From Caldichromatium japonicum (GTDB taxonomy: Bacteria > Pseudomonadota > Gammaproteobacteria > Chromatiales > Chromatiaceae), in the NCBI RefSeq assembly GCF_011290485.1, contig NZ_CP048029.1, forward strand, positions 1,781,155 through 1,845,154: DNA of 64,000 nucleotides. Reading direction: 5' to 3'. Of the stretch, positions 9,844 to 17,817 are shown one piece after another. The translations under genes were made by a program, and so were the position numbers. The notes below the pieces were generated by a model. The model ran no database searches. It had not been told where the DNA came from and saw only the letters and a program-made list of their open reading frames with translations. Numbering within the stretch: the stretch's first letter is position 1; each line of letters starts with the position of its first letter.

Positions 9844-12132
9844 CTATTCCGCGGGCCGATGGGTCCAGATCCGCGCTGCCTGTTGCCGATAACCCGCTGG
9901 CGGCTCGATCCAGCCCTGGGGGCCGAGCTTGAACCGGATGGTGCCTGCGGTTGCCGTATTGAGGTTTGAGATCCCGCGCGCTGCAAGCCGCGCCCGCACC
10001 TCGCGTGCAGGAAACTCAAAGCGATTGGCATAGCCTGAAGAAAACAGCACCCACTCGGGGCGAGTGGCGGCCAAGAGGCGCTCGGAGGTCGAGTGCTTGC
10101 TGCCGTGATGTCCGGCGATCAAGACCTTGAGCGGCCCAAGCTGAGGGGCGAGCTCACCTTCGACCTGGCGATCGACATCGCCAGGGATCAAGATCGCCTG
10201 ATCAGCAGTGCGGATTGCAAGTACACAGGAGGCATTGTTGCCGCCAAACCCTGGATGCTTTGGGTGTAAAAAGCGAAACTCGACTCCGGACCAGTGCCAG
10301 ACCTCGCCGGCGAGACAAGGCCGAGCACCGGCAAGGCCTAGACGCTCGGGCTCGCCGCTCAGGATGACCTGGGCAGGCAGGCGCGCAAGCAGGCCCCGCC
10401 CCCCGCCGGCGTGATCCTGGTCAGCATGGCTGATGACCAGGCGGTCGATGCGCCCGATCCCCCTTGCCCGAAGAAAGGGGGCGACGATGGTGCCGCCGGC
10501 ATCAAACCCGCCCGCTTGGGCAGGCCCGGTGTCATAGACCAAGATGCCCTCAGCGGTCTCAACGACGACCGCCAATCCTTGCCCTACATCGAGCAGGCTA
10601 AGCCAGACCTCGCCCCAGGCGGGACGCTTGGGCTCAAGCACCGCTAGCGGCAGGAGCAGGACAACCCCCAGCCAGCGCCCGGGAAGACCAGGTGGCCCGA
10701 GCAATAGACCAACCCCTCCCCAGGCTGCAACCCAAGCCCACAGCGGGCGCTCCGGAAACTCCATCATCGCCCAGGGCAGGGTCGCAAACCATTCGAGGGC
10801 CTTCAGGCACCAACCCAGCCCCTCGGCAACCCAGTGCAGTGGCCAGATGAGCCCAAGCAGCCCTAACAGGGTCGTGATCAGGACCGCAGGCAGGATCAAC
10901 AGGCCAAACAAGGGAACGGCGATGAGATTGACCAGGGGAGCGATCAGCGAGACGCGGTCGAAGAATCCGACGAGCAGCGGCATAAGCCCCAGCGCCACCG
11001 CCCACTGTGCGCGCGTCAGCCGCAGCCAAACGGGTTCGCCCGGCAGCCGATAGGCCAGGGCAAAGAGCAATACCCCCACCGCCCCAAACGACAGCCAAAA
11101 CCCAATGGATAGGATGGACAACGGGTCCCAGAGCAATACGCCGACCAGGGCCAGAGCGAGCGCCTGCATAGGCCTGAGGGCACGTTGCCAAAAGACCGCA
11201 CCCAACACCACGGCAAGCATGATCAAGGCCCGCTGGATAGGGATGGCAAAACCGGCGAGGGCGGCATAGATCAAGGCAGCGACAAAGGCGATGAGCGCTG
11301 CGGCGCGCGGCGCGGAAAGCCAAAGCGTTAGATGCATGTTCAACGACCACAGGCGGCGCGCCAGCCAAAAGACCAGGCCCGCTATCAGACCGACATGCAG
11401 CCCCGAGATGGCGATGAGATGGCTGGTGCCAGTGCGGGCGAAGACTTCCCACAGCTCAGGATCAAGACCGCTGCGCTCGCCGAGCGTCAGCGCCTGGATC
11501 AGACCAAGCTCAGGCCGGTCGGGAATGGTCTTGGCGAGGCGTTCGGCCAGGCGCTGGCGCAGGCGGTGTAGCCAATAGCGCCCGGCGCCATCGCCTAGGC
11601 GCTGCCAAGCCGGCTTCCCCGAGACATAACCGGTTGCGACGATCCCTTGCTCGAATAGCCAGCGTTCATAATCGAATCCGCCTGGATTGAGCGACCCATG
11701 CCGAGGTTTGAGGCTGACCCGAATTCGCCAGCGCTCGCCCACCAAAAGCTGTGGGCAGTCGCGATAACAGCTCAGGCGCACCCGACCCTTGAAACCCAGC
11801 TCGCCCCCTGGGATCCCTTGGGTGCGCTCGACGGCGAAGATAAACCTTTCCCCCTCCCCGACAGGTACAGGGAGCGAAGCGATGCGCCCCTCCACCCACA
11901 GGGATTGGCGGGCGAGGGAGTCGGGAAGATCGGCGCGCAATTGCTGCGCTGTATAAAACCAGGCCCAACCGAAGCCGAGCGCCAAGATCAGCAGCCACCT
12001 GAGCCCTGGATGAAGAATCCCCAGCAGAACAGCCGCTAACAACACCAGGGCCATCCAAGGTGGCGGCAGGTGAACCCACTGCTCAAACCCCCACACGCCT
12101 AAGGCAAAGGTGAAGCCAAACGCTTGGTGCAT
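9844..12132 (-). CDS. comEC: DNA internalization-related competence protein ComEC/Rec2
   Basis: A 762-residue polytopic membrane protein. It has N-terminal hydrophobic segments, a soluble domain near residues 60-200, the competence transmembrane core (SGLHVGLIAGLVFWLARRL) and a C-terminal metallo-beta-lactamase-like domain with DVGQGLAVVVE, VISHADQDHAGG and IAGHHGSKHSTS. ComEC forms the channel carrying single-stranded DNA across the inner membrane. Length is normal. The start ATG at 12132 gives MHQAFGFTFALGVW. It is transcribed leftwards, converging with cobS and divergent from the DUF2062 gene. Confidence 0.94.
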   Translation of the reverse strand: MHQAFGFTFALGVWGFEQWVHLPPPWMALVLLAAVLLGILHPGLRWLLILALGFGWAWFYTAQQLRADLPDSLARQSLWVEGRIASLPVPVGEGERFIFAVERTQGIPGGELGFKGRVRLSCYRDCPQLLVGERWRIRVSLKPRHGSLNPGGFDYERWLFEQGIVATGYVSGKPAWQRLGDGAGRYWLHRLRQRLAERLAKTIPDRPELGLIQALTLGERSGLDPELWEVFARTGTSHLIAISGLHVGLIAGLVFWLARRLWSLNMHLTLWLSAPRAAALIAFVAALIYAALAGFAIPIQRALIMLAVVLGAVFWQRALRPMQALALALVGVLLWDPLSILSIGFWLSFGAVGVLLFALAYRLPGEPVWLRLTRAQWAVALGLMPLLVGFFDRVSLIAPLVNLIAVPLFGLLILPAVLITTLLGLLGLIWPLHWVAEGLGWCLKALEWFATLPWAMMEFPERPLWAWVAAWGGVGLLLGPPGLPGRWLGVVLLLPLAVLEPKRPAWGEVWLSLLDVGQGLAVVVETAEGILVYDTGPAQAGGFDAGGTIVAPFLRARGIGRIDRLVISHADQDHAGGGRGLLARLPAQVILSGEPERLGLAGARPCLAGEVWHWSGVEFRFLHPKHPGFGGNNASCVLAIRTADQAILIPGDVDRQVEGELAPQLGPLKVLIAGHHGSKHSTSERLLAATRPEWVLFSSGYANRFEFPAREVRARLAARGISNLNTATAGTIRFKLGPQGWIEPPAGYRQQAARIWTHRPAE

Positions 12133-12317
12133 GTCCCCTCACCTGGTCTGCACCCTTGGAGTAGGGCGCTGCTGCCCACATGCCTGGCTGTATTGGCAAG
12201 CTGCCATCCGGCCAGGCGTTAACAGAGGTTATACTTCAAAACTCAGCGTTCGCTGGCTTCAAGGACAATACGGGATTTAGCCTAAAGGCAGGGGTCCATC
12301 CCAGCGGAGGATGATGC

Positions 12318-12872
12318 GTGAGAAAGTGGCTTAAACAATGGACGCCGACCCCGGCGCAGATTCACGGCAATCGTTTTCTGAGGATCTTCGGCGGCCTGCT
12401 GCACGACCCCAATCTCTGGCATCTCAACCGACGTTCAGTCGCCAATGCGGTGGCGGTGGGGCTGTTCGTCATGTATCTGCCGCCGATCGGCCATACCCCC
12501 ATCGCCGCTGCCTTGGCCATCTGGCTGCGCATCAACCTGCCTATCGCCGTGGCCTTGGTTTGGATCTCTAACCCCCTGACCATGCCACCCATGTATTATC
12601 TGGCCTATCTCATCGGCTGCTGGACGCTCGGTCTCCAGTCCCAAGGCTTCGATCCTGGGTTTTGGCTGGATTGGCACCACTGGCTCGAGATCCTCGAGCC
12701 CATGCTGGTCGGTTGTCTGATCTGTTCGACCCTTTGCGCCCTGGCGGGTTATACCGCTGTGCGTCTGTTGTGGCGCTACTGGGTAGTGTTGCAGTTCCGT
12801 CGCCGGCAGGCGCGCTATCGCGCCTTGTTCGACCAATTGGACAAGACCCCGTCATCCAGCCGCCAGATCTGA
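12318..12872 (+). CDS. DUF2062 membrane protein
   Basis: A 184-residue protein with the DUF2062 pattern (GLFVMYLPPIGHTPIAAALA, WISNPLTMPPMYYLAY) and two or three membrane segments. The function of the family is not established. GTG start at 12318 with GGAGG at 12306-12310 seven bases before it; the ATG at 12311 is out of frame and soon meets a stop. The last 58 bp overlap the 3' end of lolD on the other strand. Confidence 0.88.
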   Translation: MRKWLKQWTPTPAQIHGNRFLRIFGGLLHDPNLWHLNRRSVANAVAVGLFVMYLPPIGHTPIAAALAIWLRINLPIAVALVWISNPLTMPPMYYLAYLIGCWTLGLQSQGFDPGFWLDWHHWLEILEPMLVGCLICSTLCALAGYTAVRLLWRYWVVLQFRRRQARYRALFDQLDKTPSSSRQI

Positions 12873-13516
12873 TCCATCTGCTTGGCCAATTCAGGGTCAT
12901 GGGTCACGATGACGAGCGCCGTGCCGATCTCGCGATTGAGCTCGAGCATCAGCGCATGCACCTCGGCGGCAGTATGCCGGTCGAGATTACCGGTCGGTTC
13001 GTCGGCAAGCACACAGGCCGGACGGGTGACGAGCGCGCGGGCAACCGCTGCGCGCTGGCGCTCGCCGCCCGAAAGCTCGCTGGGTTTGTGCTCCAGACGC
13101 TGACCCAACCCGACCCGAACCAGAAGCTCCGTCCCCCGGGCACGTGCCTGGGCAGGCGGGAGGCCAGCGATCAAAAGCGGTAGGACCACGTTTTCCAGCG
13201 CCGTAAACTCGGGCAGTAGATGATGGAACTGATAGACGAATCCCAGATGGCGATTGCGCAACCGCCCGAGGTGCGCTGCACCCAGCGTCTCGATCGCCGT
13301 CCCTGCCCAAGCGATCCTCCCGGCATTTGGGCGCTCGAGTCCCCCAATACAGTGCAGAAGCGTGCTCTTGCCTGAACCTGAGGCGCCGATGATGGCCAGA
13401 CGCGCCCCTGTCCGGATCTCAAGATCGATCCCTTTGAGGACCTGGACCTCGGCTGGGCCCTGGCGGAAGGTCTTGACCAGACCCTGAACCTGGATCACAG
13501 GCGAGGACTCACTCAT
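12815..13516 (-). CDS. lolD: Lipoprotein-releasing ABC transporter ATP-binding protein LolD
   Basis: A 233-residue ATPase that powers extraction of lipoproteins from the inner membrane. Walker A is GASGSGKST, the signature is LSGGERQRAAVARAL, Walker B is VLADEPTGNLD, and the Q-loop region reads FVYQFHHLLPEFTALENV, which is typical of LolD. Start chosen at ATG 13516 (MSESSPVIQVQGL), which overlaps the lolC stop by 8 bp; the longer open frame would run far into lolC. Its 3' end overlaps the convergent DUF2062 gene. Confidence 0.95.
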   Translation of the reverse strand: MSESSPVIQVQGLVKTFRQGPAEVQVLKGIDLEIRTGARLAIIGASGSGKSTLLHCIGGLERPNAGRIAWAGTAIETLGAAHLGRLRNRHLGFVYQFHHLLPEFTALENVVLPLLIAGLPPAQARARGTELLVRVGLGQRLEHKPSELSGGERQRAAVARALVTRPACVLADEPTGNLDRHTAAEVHALMLELNREIGTALVIVTHDPELAKQMDQIWRLDDGVLSNWSNKAR

Positions 13517-14756
13517 AGCGCAGAGCTTCCGCCGGTTGGACCTGGGCTGCGCGCCAGGCGGGATAAAGGGTAGCGATGACCGACAGGGCAAAGGCTCCGC
13601 CCCCTACGATCAGTACATCCTCCAGATGGACATCCGAGGGGAGCTGGCTGATGTAATAGATCGTGGGGTCGAGAAAATGGACACCGAATAGCCCTTCGAT
13701 CCAGGCCACGACCGGCTCGACATAAAAGGCCAGGGTCACACCTGCGACCACCCCGAGCAGCGCTCCGACCAGCCCGATCGCCGTCCCTTGCACGACGAAG
13801 ATCCCCATCACCTCGAGCGGCGAGAGCCCCAGGGTGCGCAGGATCGCGATGTCGGCCTCCTTGTCGGTGACCACCATCACCAACGCCGAGACAATATTGA
13901 AGGCCGCGACTGCAACGATCAGGGAGAGGATGATCCCCATCATACGCTTCTCCATGGCCAGGGCGCTGAAAAAGTTGCGATGGAGCTGGGTCCAATCGAT
14001 GAGCTGATAGCCCCCGCCCAATGCTTGGGCGATGGCGCGTACCAGACGCGGCGCCCGCCAGAGGTCGTCCAGTTTGACTCGGATCCCGCTGACCGCATCA
14101 CCCAGATTTAATAGCTTTGCACCATCGGCGAGATGGATGAAGGCAGCATTGCGGTCATAATCGGCCATCCCAACGGCAAAGATCCCGCTCACTGTAAAAC
14201 GCTTCAGCCGCGGCATGACGCCGATCGGGGTCGCGCTTACCTCTGGGGTCACGACCGTCACTTTATCCCCTGGTGCAAGCCCGAGATAATTAGCGAGATC
14301 CTGACCGAGGATGATGTGAAACGCGCCCTCTGTCAGATCATCGACCGAACCGCTGATCATGTGTTGGCGCAGATCGGCGACCTGATCCTCGGTCGCCGGC
14401 TCGATCCCGCGGATGAGCGCGCCGCTGACCTGGCTGCCGCCAGCCAGCATACCTTGGATCTCGACAAAGGGCGCCGCACCCAGGACATGCGGTTGGGCGC
14501 GTATCTGCTCCAAAAGCGACCGCCACTCAGCGATGCCCCCGAACGGGTCGCTTAAGGTGGCATGCGAGGCCATCGCCAGGATGCGCTGCTGGATCTCCTT
14601 GTGGAATCCGTTCATCACCGAGAGCACCACGATCAGGGCCACGATCCCCAGCGCAATCCCGATCATTGAGGTCGCCGAGATGAAGGAGATGAAATGATTA
14701 CGCCGCTTGGCACGGGTATAGCGCAGGCCGATATAGAGCGGGAGGGGATAAAACAT
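13509..14756 (-). CDS. lolC: Lipoprotein-releasing ABC transporter permease LolC/LolE
   Basis: A 415-residue permease starting MFYPLPLYIGLRYTRAKRRN, with one N-terminal membrane segment (GIALGIVALIVVLSVMNGF), a periplasmic domain and three C-terminal membrane segments (FxsX-type domain). It works with LolD to pass lipoproteins to LolA. Only one permease gene is adjacent to lolD; whether a second lolE exists elsewhere or this one forms a homodimer cannot be told here. It is co-transcribed with lolD. Confidence 0.93.
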   Translation of the reverse strand: MFYPLPLYIGLRYTRAKRRNHFISFISATSMIGIALGIVALIVVLSVMNGFHKEIQQRILAMASHATLSDPFGGIAEWRSLLEQIRAQPHVLGAAPFVEIQGMLAGGSQVSGALIRGIEPATEDQVADLRQHMISGSVDDLTEGAFHIILGQDLANYLGLAPGDKVTVVTPEVSATPIGVMPRLKRFTVSGIFAVGMADYDRNAAFIHLADGAKLLNLGDAVSGIRVKLDDLWRAPRLVRAIAQALGGGYQLIDWTQLHRNFFSALAMEKRMMGIILSLIVAVAAFNIVSALVMVVTDKEADIAILRTLGLSPLEVMGIFVVQGTAIGLVGALLGVVAGVTLAFYVEPVVAWIEGLFGVHFLDPTIYYISQLPSDVHLEDVLIVGGGAFALSVIATLYPAWRAAQVQPAEALRYE

Positions 14757-14795
14757 GCTGCAGGGGGCACTAGGGGCTGGTCATGTACAAATGGG

Positions 14796-14825
14796 AAGGC
14801 CGGATACATGGCTGCATCCGGCCTT
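14796..14825 (-). terminator. Strong hairpin between ompA-like gene and lolC
   Basis: AAGGCCGGAT (14796-14805) and ATCCGGCCTT (14816-14825) form a perfect 10-bp stem with a 10-base loop, 93 bp downstream of the ompA-like stop. There is only a weak T-run, so it may be a terminator or an mRNA-stabilising end. Confidence 0.6.
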
Positions 14826-14872
14826 GTCATAAGCCTCAGTCGGGGGGGATGAGGCTCATTGGACTCTGTGCA

Positions 14873-14903
14873 TCCGGAGGACCAGTCATCTGGCCCCTCC
14901 GGA
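14873..14903 (-). terminator. Second hairpin directly after the ompA-like gene
   Basis: TCCGGAGG-A-CCAG (14873-14885) pairs with CTGG-CC-CCTCCGGA (14890-14903): 8 + 4 bp with a small internal bulge. It begins 16 bp after the stop codon. With the hairpin at 14796 it would give the ompA-like transcript a structured 3' end. Confidence 0.5.
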
Positions 14904-14918
14904 GCGATCATGGCACGA

Positions 14919-15491
14919 TCAGTAGTCGGCCTTGATCTCTACACGGCGTTGCTGAACGGAATAGATATCTACTCCCGGCAACATCTCGGATTTGCCGCGG
15001 CTTTCGACCGACACGATGTCGGAAGTGGGGATACCACGGCTGATCATGTAATCCTTGACCGCCTGAGCACGACGCATACCGAGCTGATAGTTATAGGCCT
15101 CAGAACCCTTGGCATCGGTATGGCCGGTCAAGGAGAGCTTCTCGCGAACCTCAGACTTCTTGACCTGCTCGATATAGTCATCGAGCCGACGCAACTCATC
15201 GTCGTTGACAATGTTCTCGACGCGATATTTATCGAACTCGAAGTTCAAGCGCGCTGTGAACTTCTTGGGAGCGGGCGGTGCAGCCGGGACGCTCGCACAG
15301 GGCGTCAGGTCGCCCGGGCCATGTAGGCTCTGCCAGCACTCGCCCGAGCCGCTGACCCAGGCCGTCCCTTTAGGCTGAGCAGACCAAAAATGCTCCATGT
15401 TGTAGTCGGCCGCATTCGCGAGCAAGGGGGCAGAGAGCAACGCCGCCGCTGCCAGCCCAGCTAGACGGATGAAAAAGATATGTGTGCGCAT
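14919..15491 (-). CDS. OmpA-family outer-membrane/periplasmic protein
   Basis: A 190-residue secreted protein. A signal peptide covers residues 1-27 (RLAGLAAAALLSAPLLANA), followed by a short linker with two cysteines (GECW, PCAS) and an OmpA C-terminal peptidoglycan-binding domain from about 85 (LNFEFDKYRVEN, LTGHTDAKGSEAYNYQLGMRR, VESRGKSEM, RRVEI). There is no eight-stranded barrel domain, so it is an OmpA-C-only protein that probably sits in the periplasm or tethers the outer membrane to the cell wall. A likely promoter lies at 15687-15717. Followed by two hairpins. Confidence 0.88.
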   Translation of the reverse strand: MRTHIFFIRLAGLAAAALLSAPLLANAADYNMEHFWSAQPKGTAWVSGSGECWQSLHGPGDLTPCASVPAAPPAPKKFTARLNFEFDKYRVENIVNDDELRRLDDYIEQVKKSEVREKLSLTGHTDAKGSEAYNYQLGMRRAQAVKDYMISRGIPTSDIVSVESRGKSEMLPGVDIYSVQQRRVEIKADY

Positions 15492-15917
15492 CGTCGTCAG
15501 CTTCCTAATGGATGTGTGGAAAATGGTCGAAACTTGGGAAATCTGCCTTTAATGTCGTTCGAGATGTCGGACCATGCAAGTTGCGTCGACTCCTTTCCCT
15601 GACACGCCATGATCCTTGCTTGCGCGCAAGGGACGGTCAGAGCGAACAGAGCAGCCGCGCGTGAACCGATCCCCTTGACATCCGACATTTTAGCCTACAA
15701 CAAAGGCAAAAGTGCAACTTTTTTATAAACACGCTGCATATTTACAACTTAAAGTGCCTTTGCACAACGATACTGCCGATCCGAGGGCTTGATTGCAAGA
15801 TACCACAGGGAGGTATGCAGGCCCAAAATGTTGTAAAAAGACAAATCTCAACCCTGAAGCCAGGAGTTAACCTGCGGCGGCTCGCCCAGGTTATGTATCC
15901 ATACCACCTCAGCAGAT
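15492..15917. other. Intergenic region between divergent ompA-like gene and 15918 gene
   Basis: The region is AT-rich around 15695-15765. Besides the proposed ompA promoter I see no RNA gene or repeat. A 63-codon reverse frame (15497-15688) ends just before the ompA-like start, but it has no family likeness and overlaps the proposed leader, so I do not call it. Confidence 0.5.
15687..15717 (-). promoter_or_regulatory. Possible promoter of the ompA-like gene
   Basis: On the reverse strand TTGCAC (15717-15712) and TAAAAT (15692-15687) are 19 bp apart, a little long. This gives a leader of about 190 bases before the ompA-like start. Confidence 0.4.
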
Positions 15918-16454
15918 ATGACCATGATCTCTCCAGGCCCGCAAATGCCCCAGTTCTCTCAACGTCTTGGTCTTGACTACGAAGCATTGCGGCTCAGCGG
16001 TGCTCAGGAGATCGCAGCGGTCTGCGCCCAGATGGGCGCCCAGGCGCGCCTTGAGCTTTTACTGTGCGATCCCTTGCTCGAACCGGCACTATACGATCAA
16101 GTACCATTTTTGCAGGCCGTGCGCCAGCTCGCCTTGAATCGTCCAACACTGTGTGTACTGGTCCTGGTCTTCGACCCCAAGACCATCACTCAACGCGGTC
16201 ATCGTCTGGTCGATTTGGCGCAGCACCTGAGTTCGCGGATCGCCATCCAGCGGGTGGCAGACGAAGATCAAGAGCGCCCGGATGCCTTTTTAGTCGTCGA
16301 TGGGCTGGGCTATGTGCGGCGGCAACAGGCCGAGCGGATGCTGGCGGTCGCTGACTATGGGGATCGCCTGATGGCGCGCAGACTGATCGCCGAGTTTACG
16401 CAACTCTGGGAGCGCAGTACGCCAGACGCTGAGCTGCGCCGCCTTTTTATCTAG
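15918..16454 (+). CDS. Conserved hypothetical protein (DUF7931-like)
   Basis: A 178-residue soluble protein. Its motifs, such as LELLLCDPLLEPALYDQ, DLAQHLSSRIAIQRV and PDAFLVVDGLGYVRR, recall the DUF7931 domain that sometimes follows acetyltransferase domains; this is a tentative recollection. No signal peptide and no membrane segment. The ATG at 15918 may be two codons upstream of the true start (MISPGP). It converges with the Ala/Pro-rich gene and shares a hairpin terminator with it. Confidence 0.7.
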   Translation: MTMISPGPQMPQFSQRLGLDYEALRLSGAQEIAAVCAQMGAQARLELLLCDPLLEPALYDQVPFLQAVRQLALNRPTLCVLVLVFDPKTITQRGHRLVDLAQHLSSRIAIQRVADEDQERPDAFLVVDGLGYVRRQQAERMLAVADYGDRLMARRLIAEFTQLWERSTPDAELRRLFI

Positions 16455-16472
16455 CAGCGGCAGAGACGAATA

Positions 16473-16502
16473 GACGGACCGCACGGCAAGGCGCGGCCCG
16501 TC
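16473..16502. terminator. Bidirectional hairpin between convergent genes
   Basis: GACGGACCGC (16473-16482) pairs with GCGGCCCGTC (16493-16502) with one mismatch and a 10-base loop. It lies between two 3' ends. Confidence 0.6.
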
Positions 16503-16515
16503 CAGGATGATAGGG

Positions 16516-17397
16516 TCAACGCTTCGACGGCAACGGTCCCATATGGAGCATCCAGACCGGCATCGGACGCTGCATCGGGATGGGTTGAGTGACAGCCGGC
16601 GTGGACTCAGGCGCAGGCGCGGCGGCGGGTACTGGCTCAGCGGCTGTTTCCTGAGCGGGCACGGCTTCAACCGCCGCCGGTTGCGCAACAACGGGCTCAT
16701 TGGATACTGCACCTTCGGTAGCAGCTCCCTGTTCAGGGACTGACGTCTCGGCAGCCACGGGTTCAGGTGTGGGCGCCGCTTCGGCCGGCGCTGAGGCCTC
16801 TGTGGGGGCTGGAGGCGCCTCAGCCTCAGGGGTTGCCGCGACCTCTGGAACTGAGGACCCGGTTACGGGGGTCTCGCTCACCTCAGACGTTGAAGGGGCA
16901 GCAGGCTCAGATGGGGTAGGCTCGGCGGCTACTGCGGTCTCAGGGGCAGCAGTGGCTTCAGCAACTGGCGCGGTCTCGGTCGTAGGCGACTCCCCAATGG
17001 CCTGGGTAGGCGCAGTTTCACCTGAGACCGGCGCAACGGAGGCTGCCGATGGGGCCGTTTCCGCGGTAGCAGGTGCCTCGGACACCGCCGGCTCCGCCGC
17101 TGCTGGCGCCGAGGCGCTAGCCCCCTGATCAGCACCGGCAGCAGGTTCGGCGGGTACGGCAGGGGCTGCGGCGGCAACAGGTTTGGGTGCCAGGGTCACA
17201 GTCCCGATCGGGGCGGTATTGAGCAACACCTGCTCAGGCGGCAGGGGCGGTGCGCCGCCATAGAGCGCCTCGGTCGAGACGACATAAAAGGTTCCTGCGG
17301 CGACGAGGATCGCCATACCGCGCACGATGAGTTCGCTATTGTCTTTCGCACCCAACATCGTCCGTAATTGGGCAAGTCCCAGCAGTTCTTCGCTCAT
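16516..17397 (-). CDS. Membrane-anchored Ala/Pro/Glu-rich low-complexity protein
   Basis: A 293-residue protein of unknown function. The N-terminus (MSEELLGLAQLRTMLGAKDN) is followed by one hydrophobic segment at about 30-45 (GMAILVAAGTFYVVST). About 200 residues of almost pure Ala, Pro, Glu, Val, Thr and Ser follow, ending with a Met/Pro-rich tail (PMQRPMPVWMLHMGPLP). ATG 17397 chosen because AGAGGA lies about eight bases before it; two upstream in-frame ATGs exist. The tail probably forms an extended, disordered arm in the periplasm, by analogy with TonB-like spacers. The opposite strand is also open but is a composition artefact. It could be a spacer or a light-harvesting/membrane accessory protein; the function is unknown. 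Confidence 0.7.
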   Translation of the reverse strand: MSEELLGLAQLRTMLGAKDNSELIVRGMAILVAAGTFYVVSTEALYGGAPPLPPEQVLLNTAPIGTVTLAPKPVAAAAPAVPAEPAAGADQGASASAPAAAEPAVSEAPATAETAPSAASVAPVSGETAPTQAIGESPTTETAPVAEATAAPETAVAAEPTPSEPAAPSTSEVSETPVTGSSVPEVAATPEAEAPPAPTEASAPAEAAPTPEPVAAETSVPEQGAATEGAVSNEPVVAQPAAVEAVPAQETAAEPVPAAAPAPESTPAVTQPIPMQRPMPVWMLHMGPLPSKR

Positions 17398-17817
17398 TTG
17401 CATCGTCCTCTTGGTTTTGCATGAAATACCCTTGGGATTCGGCATCTCAAGGGCATGGCCCAGCGCATATCTAGCAAGGTTCAGCGACCGCGCAGCCTCT
17501 CCGCGGCTAGAGCAGCTTTATAACAGAGACCCAGGCCGATCAATGCTCAGGATTGATGGACTCTCGGACTGACTGATGATCTGCTGAAGTATATTTTCTG
17601 GATGATTGCACGGTCATTGCAATCTATGCAAAGCAATCTCAGCAATCGGCAAGGGGACACTAGAAAACACATCTGTTCGCGGACGGACGTCAGGATGAGG
17701 GCATGGGGCGAGCGTGCAGGTCCTCACCCAGCGTTAGCGAGTGACCCAGAGGTTTCACATCCCCGAATCCGGGCGCGCAATGACCCCAACCGATCACCAT
17801 CCTGGAGCAAGACAACG
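17398..17817. other. Intergenic region upstream of ppsA
   Basis: 420 bp between divergent genes. GGAG at 17804-17807 is the likely ppsA ribosome-binding site. TGCAATC and GATTGCA-like words recur near 17605-17645 (for example CATTGCAATC and AGCAATC twice), possibly an operator. I see no gene or RNA. The open frame extending ppsA upstream to 17602 has no protein-like character. Confidence 0.4.

Noticed and set aside
15497..15688. 63-codon reverse frame before the ompA-like gene
   Set aside because: No family likeness and it overlaps the likely promoter and leader.
16700..17128. Ala/Gly/Ser-rich forward frame opposite the low-complexity protein
   Set aside because: Mirror image of Ala/Pro/Glu-rich coding; the reverse-strand gene has a ribosome-binding site and a membrane segment.
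17602..17817. N-terminal extension of ppsA
   Set aside because: PpsA proteins start at [12 protein letters not shown] sequence; the upstream 72 codons look non-coding.
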